Source of the DNA: Salinicola acroporae
GTDB lineage: Bacteria; Pseudomonadota; Gammaproteobacteria; Pseudomonadales; Halomonadaceae
Assembly (NCBI RefSeq): GCF_003206615.1
Contig: NZ_PZJW01000002.1
Span: forward strand, 481,803-545,802
DNA length: 64,000 nt
Direction: 5' to 3'
The position numbers were made by a program, and so were the translations under genes. Under the pieces are notes generated by a model. It ran no database searches. It had not been told where the DNA came from and was given only the letters and a program-made list of their open reading frames with translations. Below, in pieces: positions 45,646 to 54,086 of this stretch (its first letter is position 1; every line of letters begins with the position of its first letter).

Positions 45646-47016
45646 ATGCCCCTCGATACGCCCACCGACAGCTTCGACGCACTCGCCGCCCCGCCGATGG
45701 AGGCGCTGTGGCAGGCGGTCAATCGCTCCCAGGCGGTGATCGAGTTCGATCTCGACGGCCATGTGCTCGATGCCAACGCATGCTTCCTCGACGTCATGGG
45801 CTACCACCGCGACGAGGTGGTAGGTCAGCACCACCGCCTGTTCTGCGACGAGCGCTACGCTCAGAGCCGCGCCTATCAGGAGTTCTGGAAGCGCCTGGGG
45901 CGCGGCGAGTTCGTCAGCGGCGAGTTCCATCGCGTCACCCGCCAGGGCGAGGATATCTGGCTGCAGGCGACCTACAACCCGGTGCTCGACGCCGAGGGCA
46001 GGCCCTATAAGGTGATCAAGCTGGCCTCGGACATCACCCTGCAAAAGCGCGCCGTCGCCGAGTACGAAGGCAAGGTCAAGGCGATGGATCGCGCCCAGGC
46101 GGTGATCGAATTCGATCTCAAGGGCAACATCCTCGCCGCCAACCAGAACTTCCTCGATACCCTGGGCTATCACGCCGACGAGATCGTGGGTCAGCATCAC
46201 CGCCTGTTCTGCGAACCCGACCATGTGGTCAGCCGCGAGTACCGCGACTTCTGGCTGGCGCTGAGCCGCGGCGAGCTATTCGATGGCCGCTTCATGCGTC
46301 TGGGCAAGCATGGCCGCCGGGTCTGGATCCAGGCCACCTACAATCCGATCTTCGATGCCGACGGCAAGCCCTACAAGGTGATCAAGTTCGCCACCGATAT
46401 CACCGCCGAGGTCGAGCTGGAGGAGCATATCCAGGCCCAGACCGAGGCCATGAGCCGGTCGATCCACGCGCTCAACGCCTCTATCGCTTCGATCGCCGAG
46501 AATACCCAGCTGACCCGCTCACTGGCCCGCGAGACCCAGCAGGAAGCCGGCCGTGGCACCCAGTCGCTGAACGACTCGCGCGAGGCGATGGCGGCGATCC
46601 AGAAGTCTTCCGAGGATATCGATGCGATCGTCAAGGTGATCGGCGAGATCGCCTCGCAGACCAACTTGCTGGCGTTCAACGCCGCGATCGAGGCAGCCCG
46701 CGCCGGCGAGCACGGGCTGGGTTTCTCGGTGGTCGCCGACGAGGTGCGCAAGCTGGCCGAGAAGTCCGCCGACGCCACGCGCCAGATCAACCGCCTGCTG
46801 GGCGAGTCGCTCAAGCGCATCGACAGCGGCAACATGGTAACCCAGCGCGCGACCGACTCGTTCGCACGTATCGTCGAGGGCGTGGCCCAGACCACCGACT
46901 CGATCGAGGAGATCGCCACCACCGCCAGCGCCCAGCTCGAGACCGCCAACCGGGTCGATAGCGCGATCCGTGAACTGGCCCGGGCAACCCGTGGCGAGGA
47001 GCGGGCGAGATCATGA
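45646..47016 (+). CDS. Soluble tandem-PAS methyl-accepting receptor, BdlA-like
   Basis: A 456-residue cytoplasmic chemoreceptor without membrane helices. Two PAS domains (about 30-135 and 150-258) carry the near-identical repeats VGQHHRLFC and LQATYNP / IQATYNP. A short MCP signalling domain follows (about 280-456) with the hairpin tip [24 protein letters not shown] and [20 protein letters not shown]. Domain order and PAS motifs match P. aeruginosa BdlA, which drives biofilm dispersion in response to nutrient and cyclic-di-GMP cues. The ATG at 45646 has GGAGG upstream. Its end overlaps the triple-CheW gene by 4 bp. Confidence 0.88.
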   Translation: MPLDTPTDSFDALAAPPMEALWQAVNRSQAVIEFDLDGHVLDANACFLDVMGYHRDEVVGQHHRLFCDERYAQSRAYQEFWKRLGRGEFVSGEFHRVTRQGEDIWLQATYNPVLDAEGRPYKVIKLASDITLQKRAVAEYEGKVKAMDRAQAVIEFDLKGNILAANQNFLDTLGYHADEIVGQHHRLFCEPDHVVSREYRDFWLALSRGELFDGRFMRLGKHGRRVWIQATYNPIFDADGKPYKVIKFATDITAEVELEEHIQAQTEAMSRSIHALNASIASIAENTQLTRSLARETQQEAGRGTQSLNDSREAMAAIQKSSEDIDAIVKVIGEIASQTNLLAFNAAIEAARAGEHGLGFSVVADEVRKLAEKSADATRQINRLLGESLKRIDSGNMVTQRATDSFARIVEGVAQTTDSIEEIATTASAQLETANRVDSAIRELARATRGEERARS

Positions 47017-48575
47017 GCGCGCGCGTCTTCGGCATCCTGCGCGTCGGTGCCGGCGATGTCGCGCTCGATGCCCACGATCTGCAAGAGGTGGTGCGCCTGG
47101 AGAAACTGCCACCGCCGCGGCCGCGGGCGCCGGCCTGGTCGCGGGGCACGCTGTCGCTGCGCGGCCAGCCGCTGCCGCTGGTCGATCTGGCAGGGCTGCT
47201 GCAGCTCGACCATGCCCCCCAGGCAGCGCCCACTTTCGATATCCATGACGCCGTCCATGTCGACGAGCCCCAGAGCAAGGCTCAGGCCAGCTTCGTCGCC
47301 GTGGTGGCGCATCGCGGCGCGCGTTTCGGGCTGTGTGTGACCCAGATCGTCGATGTGATCGAGGTGCTGCCCAACCAGCGCCATGCGGTGAGCCACGGCG
47401 ACGGCAGCACGCTGGCGCTGACCCCGGCGCTGATCGACCACCCGAGCCTGGTCCACCCGGCTTACCTGCTCGACCTGGATGCACTGTTCGCGCTGAAGGA
47501 GATGGTTGCGGTGACACCCTCACCGGAACGGACCGAGCGCCCATCCTTCGACACCTCGGCGCCGCCGACGCTGACCAGTGACGCCACGCCGACGCGGCTC
47601 ACTGCCCGACGCTGGCTGATCGTGGAGAGTGGCGGCCAGGCGCTGGCGCTGGATACCGCGATCGTCGGCGAGGTCGCCAACTGCCCCGAGATCGAACCGC
47701 CGCCGATCGAACTCGACGCCTATCTCGGCAACGTCACGCTGCGCGGCGCGCGGCTGCCGCTGTTCGCCCCCGGCGAGTTGATCGGGCGTGCCACGCAGCG
47801 CGTACAGCCCAGCTACATGGTGGTGCTCGATGGCCCCGAGGGGCGTCTGGCACTGGCCCTGGAGCACGTCGCCGCGCTCAGCGCCGACGGCACCCTGTCA
47901 CCGGCCGGCCCGGGCCAGGCGGCGGCGGTGGCCGGGCTGGTCGTCGGGCCCTCGGGGCGCGATGCGCTGGCGCTAGATCACCGGGTGTTGCTGTCGGCGC
48001 TCAATCTGAGCGCACTGTCACGCCTGCATGCGCGGCTCGATGGCAAGCGAGCCGGCAACTCAGCCGCCGAACACCAACCCCGGCGGCGCTTCGCGCTGGT
48101 GCGCTTCACCTGTGCGGGCGACTACACCACCCTGCTCGACCAGCTCGACGCGGTCGATGCCGCCCCCACCGACTATCTCGCCAGCGGCGGCGACCCGCGC
48201 TTCGTCGGCGTGTGGCGCCGTCACGGGCGCAGCGTGGCCCTGGTCGATCTGCGCCGCCTGCTGGGCCGCGACACGTCGCGCCCACCTCAGCACGTGCTGA
48301 TCGCCGACAGCGGCCAGGGCCTGATCGGCTTTCTCGCCGATGCGGTGCAGCGCATCGATTACGTCGAGGCGGCCGAAGAGAGCCTGGTGGTGCGCTGGCG
48401 GGGTGACATCGATCCCGCGGCCCCGGCGATCGAACGCGCCAAGCGGCTGGTGGCGCTCGGCGTCGGCCCCGACCATCAGGTGATGGCGCTGCTCTGCCTG
48501 CAGGGCCTGGCGATCGACTTGGCGACGAGCAGCGCGACGCTGCCGAACGCCGACGCGACCCCCGAACCCGCCTAG
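47013..48575 (+). CDS. Triple CheW-domain coupling protein
   Basis: A 520-residue protein made of three consecutive CheW-like modules (about 5-165, 195-345 and 365-505), separated by Pro/Thr-rich and Arg-rich linkers. Each has the CheW core pattern: strand, then [30 protein letters not shown] and [15 protein letters not shown] in turn. CheW couples receptors to CheA. Overlap by ATGA with the BdlA-like receptor gene argues that the pair works together. No CheA, CheY or CheR is in the window, so partners must be encoded elsewhere. Its TAG stop shares CTAG with the convergent rmuC stop. Confidence 0.85.
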   Translation: MSARVFGILRVGAGDVALDAHDLQEVVRLEKLPPPRPRAPAWSRGTLSLRGQPLPLVDLAGLLQLDHAPQAAPTFDIHDAVHVDEPQSKAQASFVAVVAHRGARFGLCVTQIVDVIEVLPNQRHAVSHGDGSTLALTPALIDHPSLVHPAYLLDLDALFALKEMVAVTPSPERTERPSFDTSAPPTLTSDATPTRLTARRWLIVESGGQALALDTAIVGEVANCPEIEPPPIELDAYLGNVTLRGARLPLFAPGELIGRATQRVQPSYMVVLDGPEGRLALALEHVAALSADGTLSPAGPGQAAAVAGLVVGPSGRDALALDHRVLLSALNLSALSRLHARLDGKRAGNSAAEHQPRRRFALVRFTCAGDYTTLLDQLDAVDAAPTDYLASGGDPRFVGVWRRHGRSVALVDLRRLLGRDTSRPPQHVLIADSGQGLIGFLADAVQRIDYVEAAEESLVVRWRGDIDPAAPAIERAKRLVALGVGPDHQVMALLCLQGLAIDLATSSATLPNADATPEPA

Positions 48576-50143
48576 CCCGGTCTGCCCGGGTCCGGGCGGC
48601 CTTGCGCCGCGGGCACGTCATTGTCCGCGCCGCCAACGGCGTCCACCCCGTCTTCGCCACGCTCGCTCTCGCCCCTCTCGTTTTCACCGTCATCACCCAC
48701 GCGACTCGCGTCGGCGCCGCGCGGCGTTCGATCGAGTGCCGTCTCGTCGGCGTCCGCCTCCCGGGTCAGGTGCTCGGGCAGCGCTCGCTTCATGCGCACG
48801 CCGAGCTTCTCCAGCGCCAGCGCCTGGCCGACCAGACTACCCTGGCCAGTGGCGAGCCGTCCCATGGCCTGATCGTAGCTGCCACGGGCACGGCCCAGGT
48901 GGCGTCCGACATCCTCGAGACTCGAGACGAAGCCTTGGAACTTGTCGAGCAGCTTGCCGGCGCGCTCGGCGATATGACGCGCGTTCTCGTTCTGACGCTC
49001 CAGATTCCACAGGCTCGCCACGGTGCGCAGGCTGGCCAGCAGCGTGGTCGGCGTGACCACCACGATGTCGCGCGAGAAGGCGTCCTGGAACAGGGTGTCG
49101 TCGAACTGGAAGGCGACCGCGAAGGCCGGCTCGATGGGCATGAACAGAAACACGAAATCCGGCGAGCGCAGCCCCGGCAGGCGCGGATAGTCGCGCCCCG
49201 CCAGGCCGTCGATATGCGCGCGGATCGCCTGCACGTGGGCGCGCAGCGCCTGCTCGCGCTCGGCATCGTCCTCGGCATTGACGTAGCGCACGTAAGCGTT
49301 GAGCGAGACCTTGGCATCGACGATCAGATGCTTGTCGTCGGGCAGGTAGATCACCGCGTCGGGGCGCTGACGGCCCTGTTCGCCCTCGATCGAGACCTCG
49401 CGGCGGTACTCGATGTCGCGGCGCAGCCCGGAGCGTTCGAGCACCGACTCCAGCATCATCTCGCCCCAGTTGCCCTGCATCTTCTTGTCGCCCTTGAGCG
49501 CCCGGGTCAGGTTGGCCGCTTCTTCGGTGATCTGACGATTGAGGGTGGCGAGCTGGTCGATCTGCACCTTGAGCGTGGTGCGCTCGCGCACCTCTTGGCC
49601 ATGGATCTCTTCGAGACGCTGGCGAAAGCCGCTGACCTGCTCGCGGAAAGGCTTGAGCAGCGCTTCGAGGCTGTCGCGGCTCTGGGCGCTGTAGGCGCGC
49701 TGGCGCTCGTCGAAAATGCGTCCGGCGAGGGATTCGAACTCGTGCCCCATCCGCGTCTTCGCCTGCTCCAGCAACTGGAGCTGTTCCGCGTGCTGGTTCT
49801 GCTGCTGCTCGTACCGGGTCTCGAGCCGCCCATACTGCTCGCGCAGCGTCGCCAGGCGCTCGTTGAGGGCCTCGAGTTGCTGCTCGCGGGCACCAAGCTG
49901 CTGCTGCAGTTGCCCCTGCCGTTCGCGCAGATCGTCCTGCTGGGCATCGCTCTGGGCCAGTTCCTGCTCAAGGCGCCGGCACTGCGTCTCGCTGGTCTGG
50001 AGCCGCACCTGGAGGCTGTCGCGCTCGCCCCTCCAGCGCCGGCGCTGCCACACCAGGACGCCGACTAGGATCGTCACCAGGCCACCCAGCAGGACGAGCC
50101 CACCGGCAGACGGCAACAGCCATTCCCCCACTCCGCCATTCAT
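48572..50143 (-). CDS. rmuC: DNA recombination protein RmuC
   Basis: RmuC limits recombination at inverted repeats and is thought to be a nuclease-fold protein. One N-terminal membrane helix (about 12-32) is followed by a long coiled coil (about 40-160, Gln/Glu/Leu-rich) and the conserved core: KGDKKMQGNWGEMMLESVLERSGL, RPDAVIYLPDDKHLIVDAKVSLNAY and VFLFMPIEPAF. A C-terminal Asp/Glu/Gly-rich tail of about 60 residues is extra. The ATG at 50143 has AGAGGAAG upstream. Stop overlaps the triple-CheW gene end. Confidence 0.95.
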   Translation of the reverse strand: MNGGVGEWLLPSAGGLVLLGGLVTILVGVLVWQRRRWRGERDSLQVRLQTSETQCRRLEQELAQSDAQQDDLRERQGQLQQQLGAREQQLEALNERLATLREQYGRLETRYEQQQNQHAEQLQLLEQAKTRMGHEFESLAGRIFDERQRAYSAQSRDSLEALLKPFREQVSGFRQRLEEIHGQEVRERTTLKVQIDQLATLNRQITEEAANLTRALKGDKKMQGNWGEMMLESVLERSGLRRDIEYRREVSIEGEQGRQRPDAVIYLPDDKHLIVDAKVSLNAYVRYVNAEDDAEREQALRAHVQAIRAHIDGLAGRDYPRLPGLRSPDFVFLFMPIEPAFAVAFQFDDTLFQDAFSRDIVVVTPTTLLASLRTVASLWNLERQNENARHIAERAGKLLDKFQGFVSSLEDVGRHLGRARGSYDQAMGRLATGQGSLVGQALALEKLGVRMKRALPEHLTREADADETALDRTPRGADASRVGDDGENERGESERGEDGVDAVGGADNDVPAAQGRPDPGRPG

Positions 50144-50381
50144 CGCATCGCTTCCTCTTGCCCTGGCACCCACTCGCCATCTCGCGGCGGCCACCATCCC
50201 CGAGTCGGCTCCCGCGCGCAAGCGGCGTGCTCCAGACCGGGGGTGCCCACGCGCGTTTTTCCTTGAACTTTGCCCAGACTATCCCAAACTTCCTGAGTGA
50301 GCCGAGACATGGACCAGGATGGCTCATGGGCTTGCTATTCACCGAAACATCAAGCCGATATATCAAGACCAGGAGGTCAAG

Positions 50382-50945
50382 ATGGCTCAGCAACTTAACG
50401 GTAAACGTGTCGCAATTCTCGCCGCCGACGGCTTCGAGGAGTCCGAACTTGCCTCCCCTCGTGCCGCGCTGCAGGGCCAGGGCGTCGAGACTCATGTCAT
50501 CACCCCGGACGGCAAGGGCATTCGCGCCTGGGCCGAGACGGAGTGGGGCGACACCTACGAGGCAGACAAGAGCCTCGACGCGGTCAACGAATCCGACTAC
50601 CACGCTCTGGTACTGCCGGGTGGCCTGTTCAACCCGGACACCCTGCGACTCAACGACAAGGCACTGGCGTTCGTCAGGCACTTTTTCGAAGCCGGCAAGC
50701 CAGTCGCGGCGATCTGTCATGCGCCATGGATCCTGATCAACGCCGGCGTCGTCGAGGGCCGCAAGATGACCTCGGTGCCCTCGGTCGCGCAGGATCTGAA
50801 AAACGCCGGCGCCCAGTGGTTCGACGAGTCGGTCGTGGTCGACAGCGGCCTGGTCACCAGCCGCACGCCAAAGGATCTCGACGACTTCAACGGCAAGTTG
50901 CTCGAAGAGTTGGCCGAGGGTCGTCACAGCAAGCAGCACGCCTGA
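50382..50945 (+). CDS. PfpI/DJ-1 superfamily protease or deglycase (YhbO-like)
   Basis: A 187-residue PfpI-type protein. The nucleophile is Cys112 in AAICHAPWILI, with His113 next to it; the Glu of the site is in DGFEESEL (Glu19/20). LVLPGGLFNPDTLR is the conserved oxyanion segment. Relatives such as YhbO protect against oxidative and thermal stress and may act as protein deglycases or proteases. The ATG at 50382 has AGGAGG six to eight bases upstream. A terminator follows. Confidence 0.92.
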   Translation: MAQQLNGKRVAILAADGFEESELASPRAALQGQGVETHVITPDGKGIRAWAETEWGDTYEADKSLDAVNESDYHALVLPGGLFNPDTLRLNDKALAFVRHFFEAGKPVAAICHAPWILINAGVVEGRKMTSVPSVAQDLKNAGAQWFDESVVVDSGLVTSRTPKDLDDFNGKLLEELAEGRHSKQHA

Positions 50946-50969
50946 TCGACGCTCGACAACGACCGTCCG

Positions 50970-50996
50970 GACGCCCACCCTATGGTGGGCGTCTTG
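50970..50996 (+). terminator. Terminator of the PfpI-like gene
   Basis: A perfect 10-bp stem (GACGCCCACC / GGTGGGCGTC) with a 4-nt loop lies 24 bp after the stop; only a short T-rich tail (TTGGT) follows. Confidence 0.75.
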
Positions 50997-51079
50997 GTAT
51001 CTGGTATCGGTGAACGGCTCGGCCAGACTTTGCACGATAACCTGCAAGTTCCCATACTCATCGTTAATCGAACCTAGGA

Positions 51080-52258
51080 TTGCCAGCTATCGTGCCCCAC
51101 TCTTCCGACACCGCTTCCGACACCGCCCGCGCTGGCTCGCTCCCCCGGCTGTTCGTGACCAAGCTCATCCACTTCACCAAGAAGCTGGTTCGCCTGTTCA
51201 TTCGGCCCATGCGCGGGGGCGACAAGGGCGAGGGTGGGGTGATCGTCCATCCCTATCGCGGCTACGGCTCGCATACGGAAGCCTTCATCATGGGCCGTGT
51301 CTTCCGCCAGCCCGGACGACTGATGAAATGGGAGAAAGGTGGTGCGGCGCGCGACCTGGTCGACGTCACACGTCGCCTGGTCAGGCATGGAGTCAGGGAT
51401 GCGCGGGTCGACATCCGGCTCGGCGCGACCCACGCCACCGTCACCACCGATCGCGATGGCTACTTCCACGCCCATATCGACATTACCCACACCCTGCCCG
51501 CCGAAGCAATCTGGCACTCGGTCAAGCTGGAAGTCCTCTCGGAGGACGACGCCATCAGCACCGAGACCGAGATCTACATCCCGCCGGCGAGCACCGACCT
51601 GATCGTGATCAGCGATATCGACGACACCGTGATGTACACCGGCGTCGCCAACAAGTTGAAGATGCTCTATCGGCTGTTCATGGAAAAGGCCGACCGGCGC
51701 ACCGCGTTCCCAGGCGTCGCCGCCCTCTATCGCGCGCTCTACGGCGGTGCCGAGGGCAACCGCAAACGCCCCATGCTGTATGTCTCGCGGGGGCCCTGGA
51801 GCATCTACGAGGTCCTCGAGATGTTCTTCAACATGAATCGTATCCCGGTCGGGCCGATCCTGTTCCTGCGCGAGTGGGGCATGACGCTCAAGCGGCCCTG
51901 GCCACGCAAGGCGGAGGACCACAAGTCCGATGTCATCTGCAACATGCTGTCGCTCTACGACACGCTCCCCTTCATTCTCATCGGCGACAGCGGCCAGCGC
52001 GATCCGGAGGTCTACACCGAGATCGTCAAGATGCATCCCGACCGCGTCCGTGCCATCTACATCCGCAAGGTGGACGACGACCCGCAGCGGGACGCCGCCA
52101 TCGAGGCCCTGGCCAATGAAGTCAAGCACGCCGGTTGCGAACTGATCCTCGCCCGCGACAGCGTCAGCATCGCCGAGCATGCGCTGGCGAAAGGCTATAT
52201 CTCGGAAGAGGGCTGCGAGGCGGTACGCGAGGACACGCACCGCCAGCAGCAGCAATAA
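51080..52258 (+). CDS. App1-type (DUF2183) phosphatidate-phosphatase-like protein
   Basis: A 392-residue protein with the App1 phosphatase catalytic domain in its second half. The HAD motif I is SDIDDTVM (Asp179 and Asp181 counted from 51080), the second motif region is MLYVSRGPWSIYEVL, and FILIGDSGQRDPEVY gives the closing acidic motif. The N-terminal part (about 50-160) has a strand-rich domain with HPYRGYG and TTDRDGYFHAHI. Yeast App1 is a phosphatidate phosphatase; the bacterial substrate is not known. The start may be TTG 51080 or GTG 51092. No lipid genes are adjacent. Confidence 0.85.
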   Translation: MPAIVPHSSDTASDTARAGSLPRLFVTKLIHFTKKLVRLFIRPMRGGDKGEGGVIVHPYRGYGSHTEAFIMGRVFRQPGRLMKWEKGGAARDLVDVTRRLVRHGVRDARVDIRLGATHATVTTDRDGYFHAHIDITHTLPAEAIWHSVKLEVLSEDDAISTETEIYIPPASTDLIVISDIDDTVMYTGVANKLKMLYRLFMEKADRRTAFPGVAALYRALYGGAEGNRKRPMLYVSRGPWSIYEVLEMFFNMNRIPVGPILFLREWGMTLKRPWPRKAEDHKSDVICNMLSLYDTLPFILIGDSGQRDPEVYTEIVKMHPDRVRAIYIRKVDDDPQRDAAIEALANEVKHAGCELILARDSVSIAEHALAKGYISEEGCEAVREDTHRQQQQ

Positions 52259-52447
52259 GACGTGGTTATCGCCCTTTGACGACCTGTATTACCGTCGTTT
52301 GCAGGAGAGAGGCCCGCCAAATGTTGGCCTCTGGTCCATGGAGACGAGGGGGGCACCATGGAGAGTGATTCTCTCAATTCAATGGCGTTCCGGCGGGAGC
52401 GCCATTGCCGCGAGAGAGCACTCGCCAGATTCGCTTCCGGACCGGCC

Positions 52448-53923
52448 TCAGGCAGCCTTGCCGGAGGCGATGTCGGCGACCAGCGCCTTGAGCACCTTCC
52501 AGAACTCCTCGACCGAGGCCAGCTCGGTACGCTCGGTGGGTGAGTGGGCGCCACGGATCACCGGGCCGAAGGAGATCATTTCCAACTGCGGATATTTGCC
52601 ACCGATGATGCCGCACTCGAGGCCGGCATGGATCACCTTCACCGCGGGGTCGCTGCCTAGCTGTTCCTGGTGAAGCCGACGAAAGCGGGTCAGCAGCGTG
52701 CTGTCCGCGCTCGGAGTCCAGCCAGGATAGGCGTTCTCGACCCGCGTCTGGGCGCCGATCAGGCCGAACAGCGCCGTGAAACGATCCGCCAGGTTGCGCG
52801 TCGCGCTGTCCCGCAGCGATCGCACCAGCGCGCAGAGGTGGAAGCGCCCCTTCTCCAGCGATACCACCCCCAGGTTGTTGGAGGTCTCCACCACGCCCGG
52901 CACCTCGACGCTCATGCGCTCGACACCGTAAGGCGCGGCGTGGAGGGCGGAAACCAGCAGTTGGGTGGCAGTGTCGGTCAGCGCGTCCACGTCCTCGCAA
53001 GAGACCGCGGCCGGCGACAGCGAGAGCGTCACGTCGTCGTCGACGCCGGCCAGCTCCTCGCGGTAGAGCGCCTGAAGGTCGGCGAGCGCCTGCTCCACCG
53101 CCGGCAGATGGTGTTCGTCCACCACGATGGTGGCGAACGCCTCACGAGGCAGCGCATTGCGCAGCGTGCCCCCCTGGTAGTCCACCAGTCGAATCTCGAA
53201 CTCGCCCAGTCCTCGCAGCGCCCTCACCAGCAACTGGTTGGCGTTGCCCCGCTCCTTGTGAATATCGGCACCGGAGTGCCCGCCGACCAGGCCGGTCAGG
53301 GAGAGGCGACGCATCACCTCCTCCTCATCGCAGCCACGCATCGGCAAGTCGGCGTCGACCACGACATCGGCGCCGCCAGCGCAGCCAATATAGACTTCGC
53401 CGCGATCCTCGGAATCGAGATTGAGCAGGTAGCGCCCCTCCAGCCAGTTCTCGTCCAGCGACAGCGCACCCTGCAACGAGGTCTCCTCCTCCAGCGTGAA
53501 CAGCGCCTCGATCGGGCCGTGATCGATGTCGTCCGCCTCGAGAATCGCCAGCGCCGCCGCGACACCGAGACCATTGTCGGCACCCAGCGTGGTACCGCGG
53601 GCGTGGAGCCAGCCATCCTCGACGTAGGTGTCGAGTGGATCGTTGAGGAAATCGTGGGGGTGGTCGCTGTTGGCCTGCGTGACCATGTCGAGATGGCCCT
53701 GCAGGATCACGCCGGGGACGGCCTCGCAGCCCGGACTCGGCCCCTTGCGGATTCGCAGGTTACCGTAGCTATCGCGATCGTGGGTCAAGCCCTTGTCGTC
53801 GGCCCAGCGCTGCAGGATGTCGATCAACTTCGCTTCGTGGCCAGAGGAGCGCGGCGTATTGCAGAGCGTACGAAAATGACGCCACACGGGCTCGGGGGAG
53901 AGTTGCAGCAGATGATCGTTCAT
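52448..53923 (-). CDS. pepD: Cytosol nonspecific dipeptidase (aminoacyl-histidine dipeptidase)
   Basis: PepD hydrolyses a wide range of dipeptides, including Xaa-His, in the cytosol. It is an M20-type zinc peptidase, 491 residues. Metal and catalytic motifs are GHLDMV (His, Asp), TLGADNGLGVA (Asp), TLEEETSLQGA (Glu pair), LDSEDRGEVYIGCAGG (Asp) and VIHAGLECGIIGG (His, Glu). The ATG at 53923 gives MNDHLLQLSPEPVW, aligned with E. coli PepD; a start at 53965 would add an Arg-rich stretch without resemblance to the family. It is single, between the App1-like and tmcA genes. Confidence 0.95.
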   Translation of the reverse strand: MNDHLLQLSPEPVWRHFRTLCNTPRSSGHEAKLIDILQRWADDKGLTHDRDSYGNLRIRKGPSPGCEAVPGVILQGHLDMVTQANSDHPHDFLNDPLDTYVEDGWLHARGTTLGADNGLGVAAALAILEADDIDHGPIEALFTLEEETSLQGALSLDENWLEGRYLLNLDSEDRGEVYIGCAGGADVVVDADLPMRGCDEEEVMRRLSLTGLVGGHSGADIHKERGNANQLLVRALRGLGEFEIRLVDYQGGTLRNALPREAFATIVVDEHHLPAVEQALADLQALYREELAGVDDDVTLSLSPAAVSCEDVDALTDTATQLLVSALHAAPYGVERMSVEVPGVVETSNNLGVVSLEKGRFHLCALVRSLRDSATRNLADRFTALFGLIGAQTRVENAYPGWTPSADSTLLTRFRRLHQEQLGSDPAVKVIHAGLECGIIGGKYPQLEMISFGPVIRGAHSPTERTELASVEEFWKVLKALVADIASGKAA

Positions 53924-54086
53924 GGTCGATTCCAGCCTCGTCGCGCGGCGAGCAGCTCGCCGCAACGGGTGTCGAAAGAGTGATGAATGAAACCCGAGCC
54001 GCCAGCGGACCGCAGCTCGTTTTGAGGTGCGAACACCTTACTCGTCTGACTGCGGCTTGACCATATGTGCCGAGTGCTCGCACGCT

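Noticed and set aside
48602-50068. A 488-codon forward frame opposite rmuC
   Set aside because: Antisense shadow of the RmuC coiled coil and core; composition (Leu/Gln/Arg-rich, no motifs) reflects the complement of rmuC.
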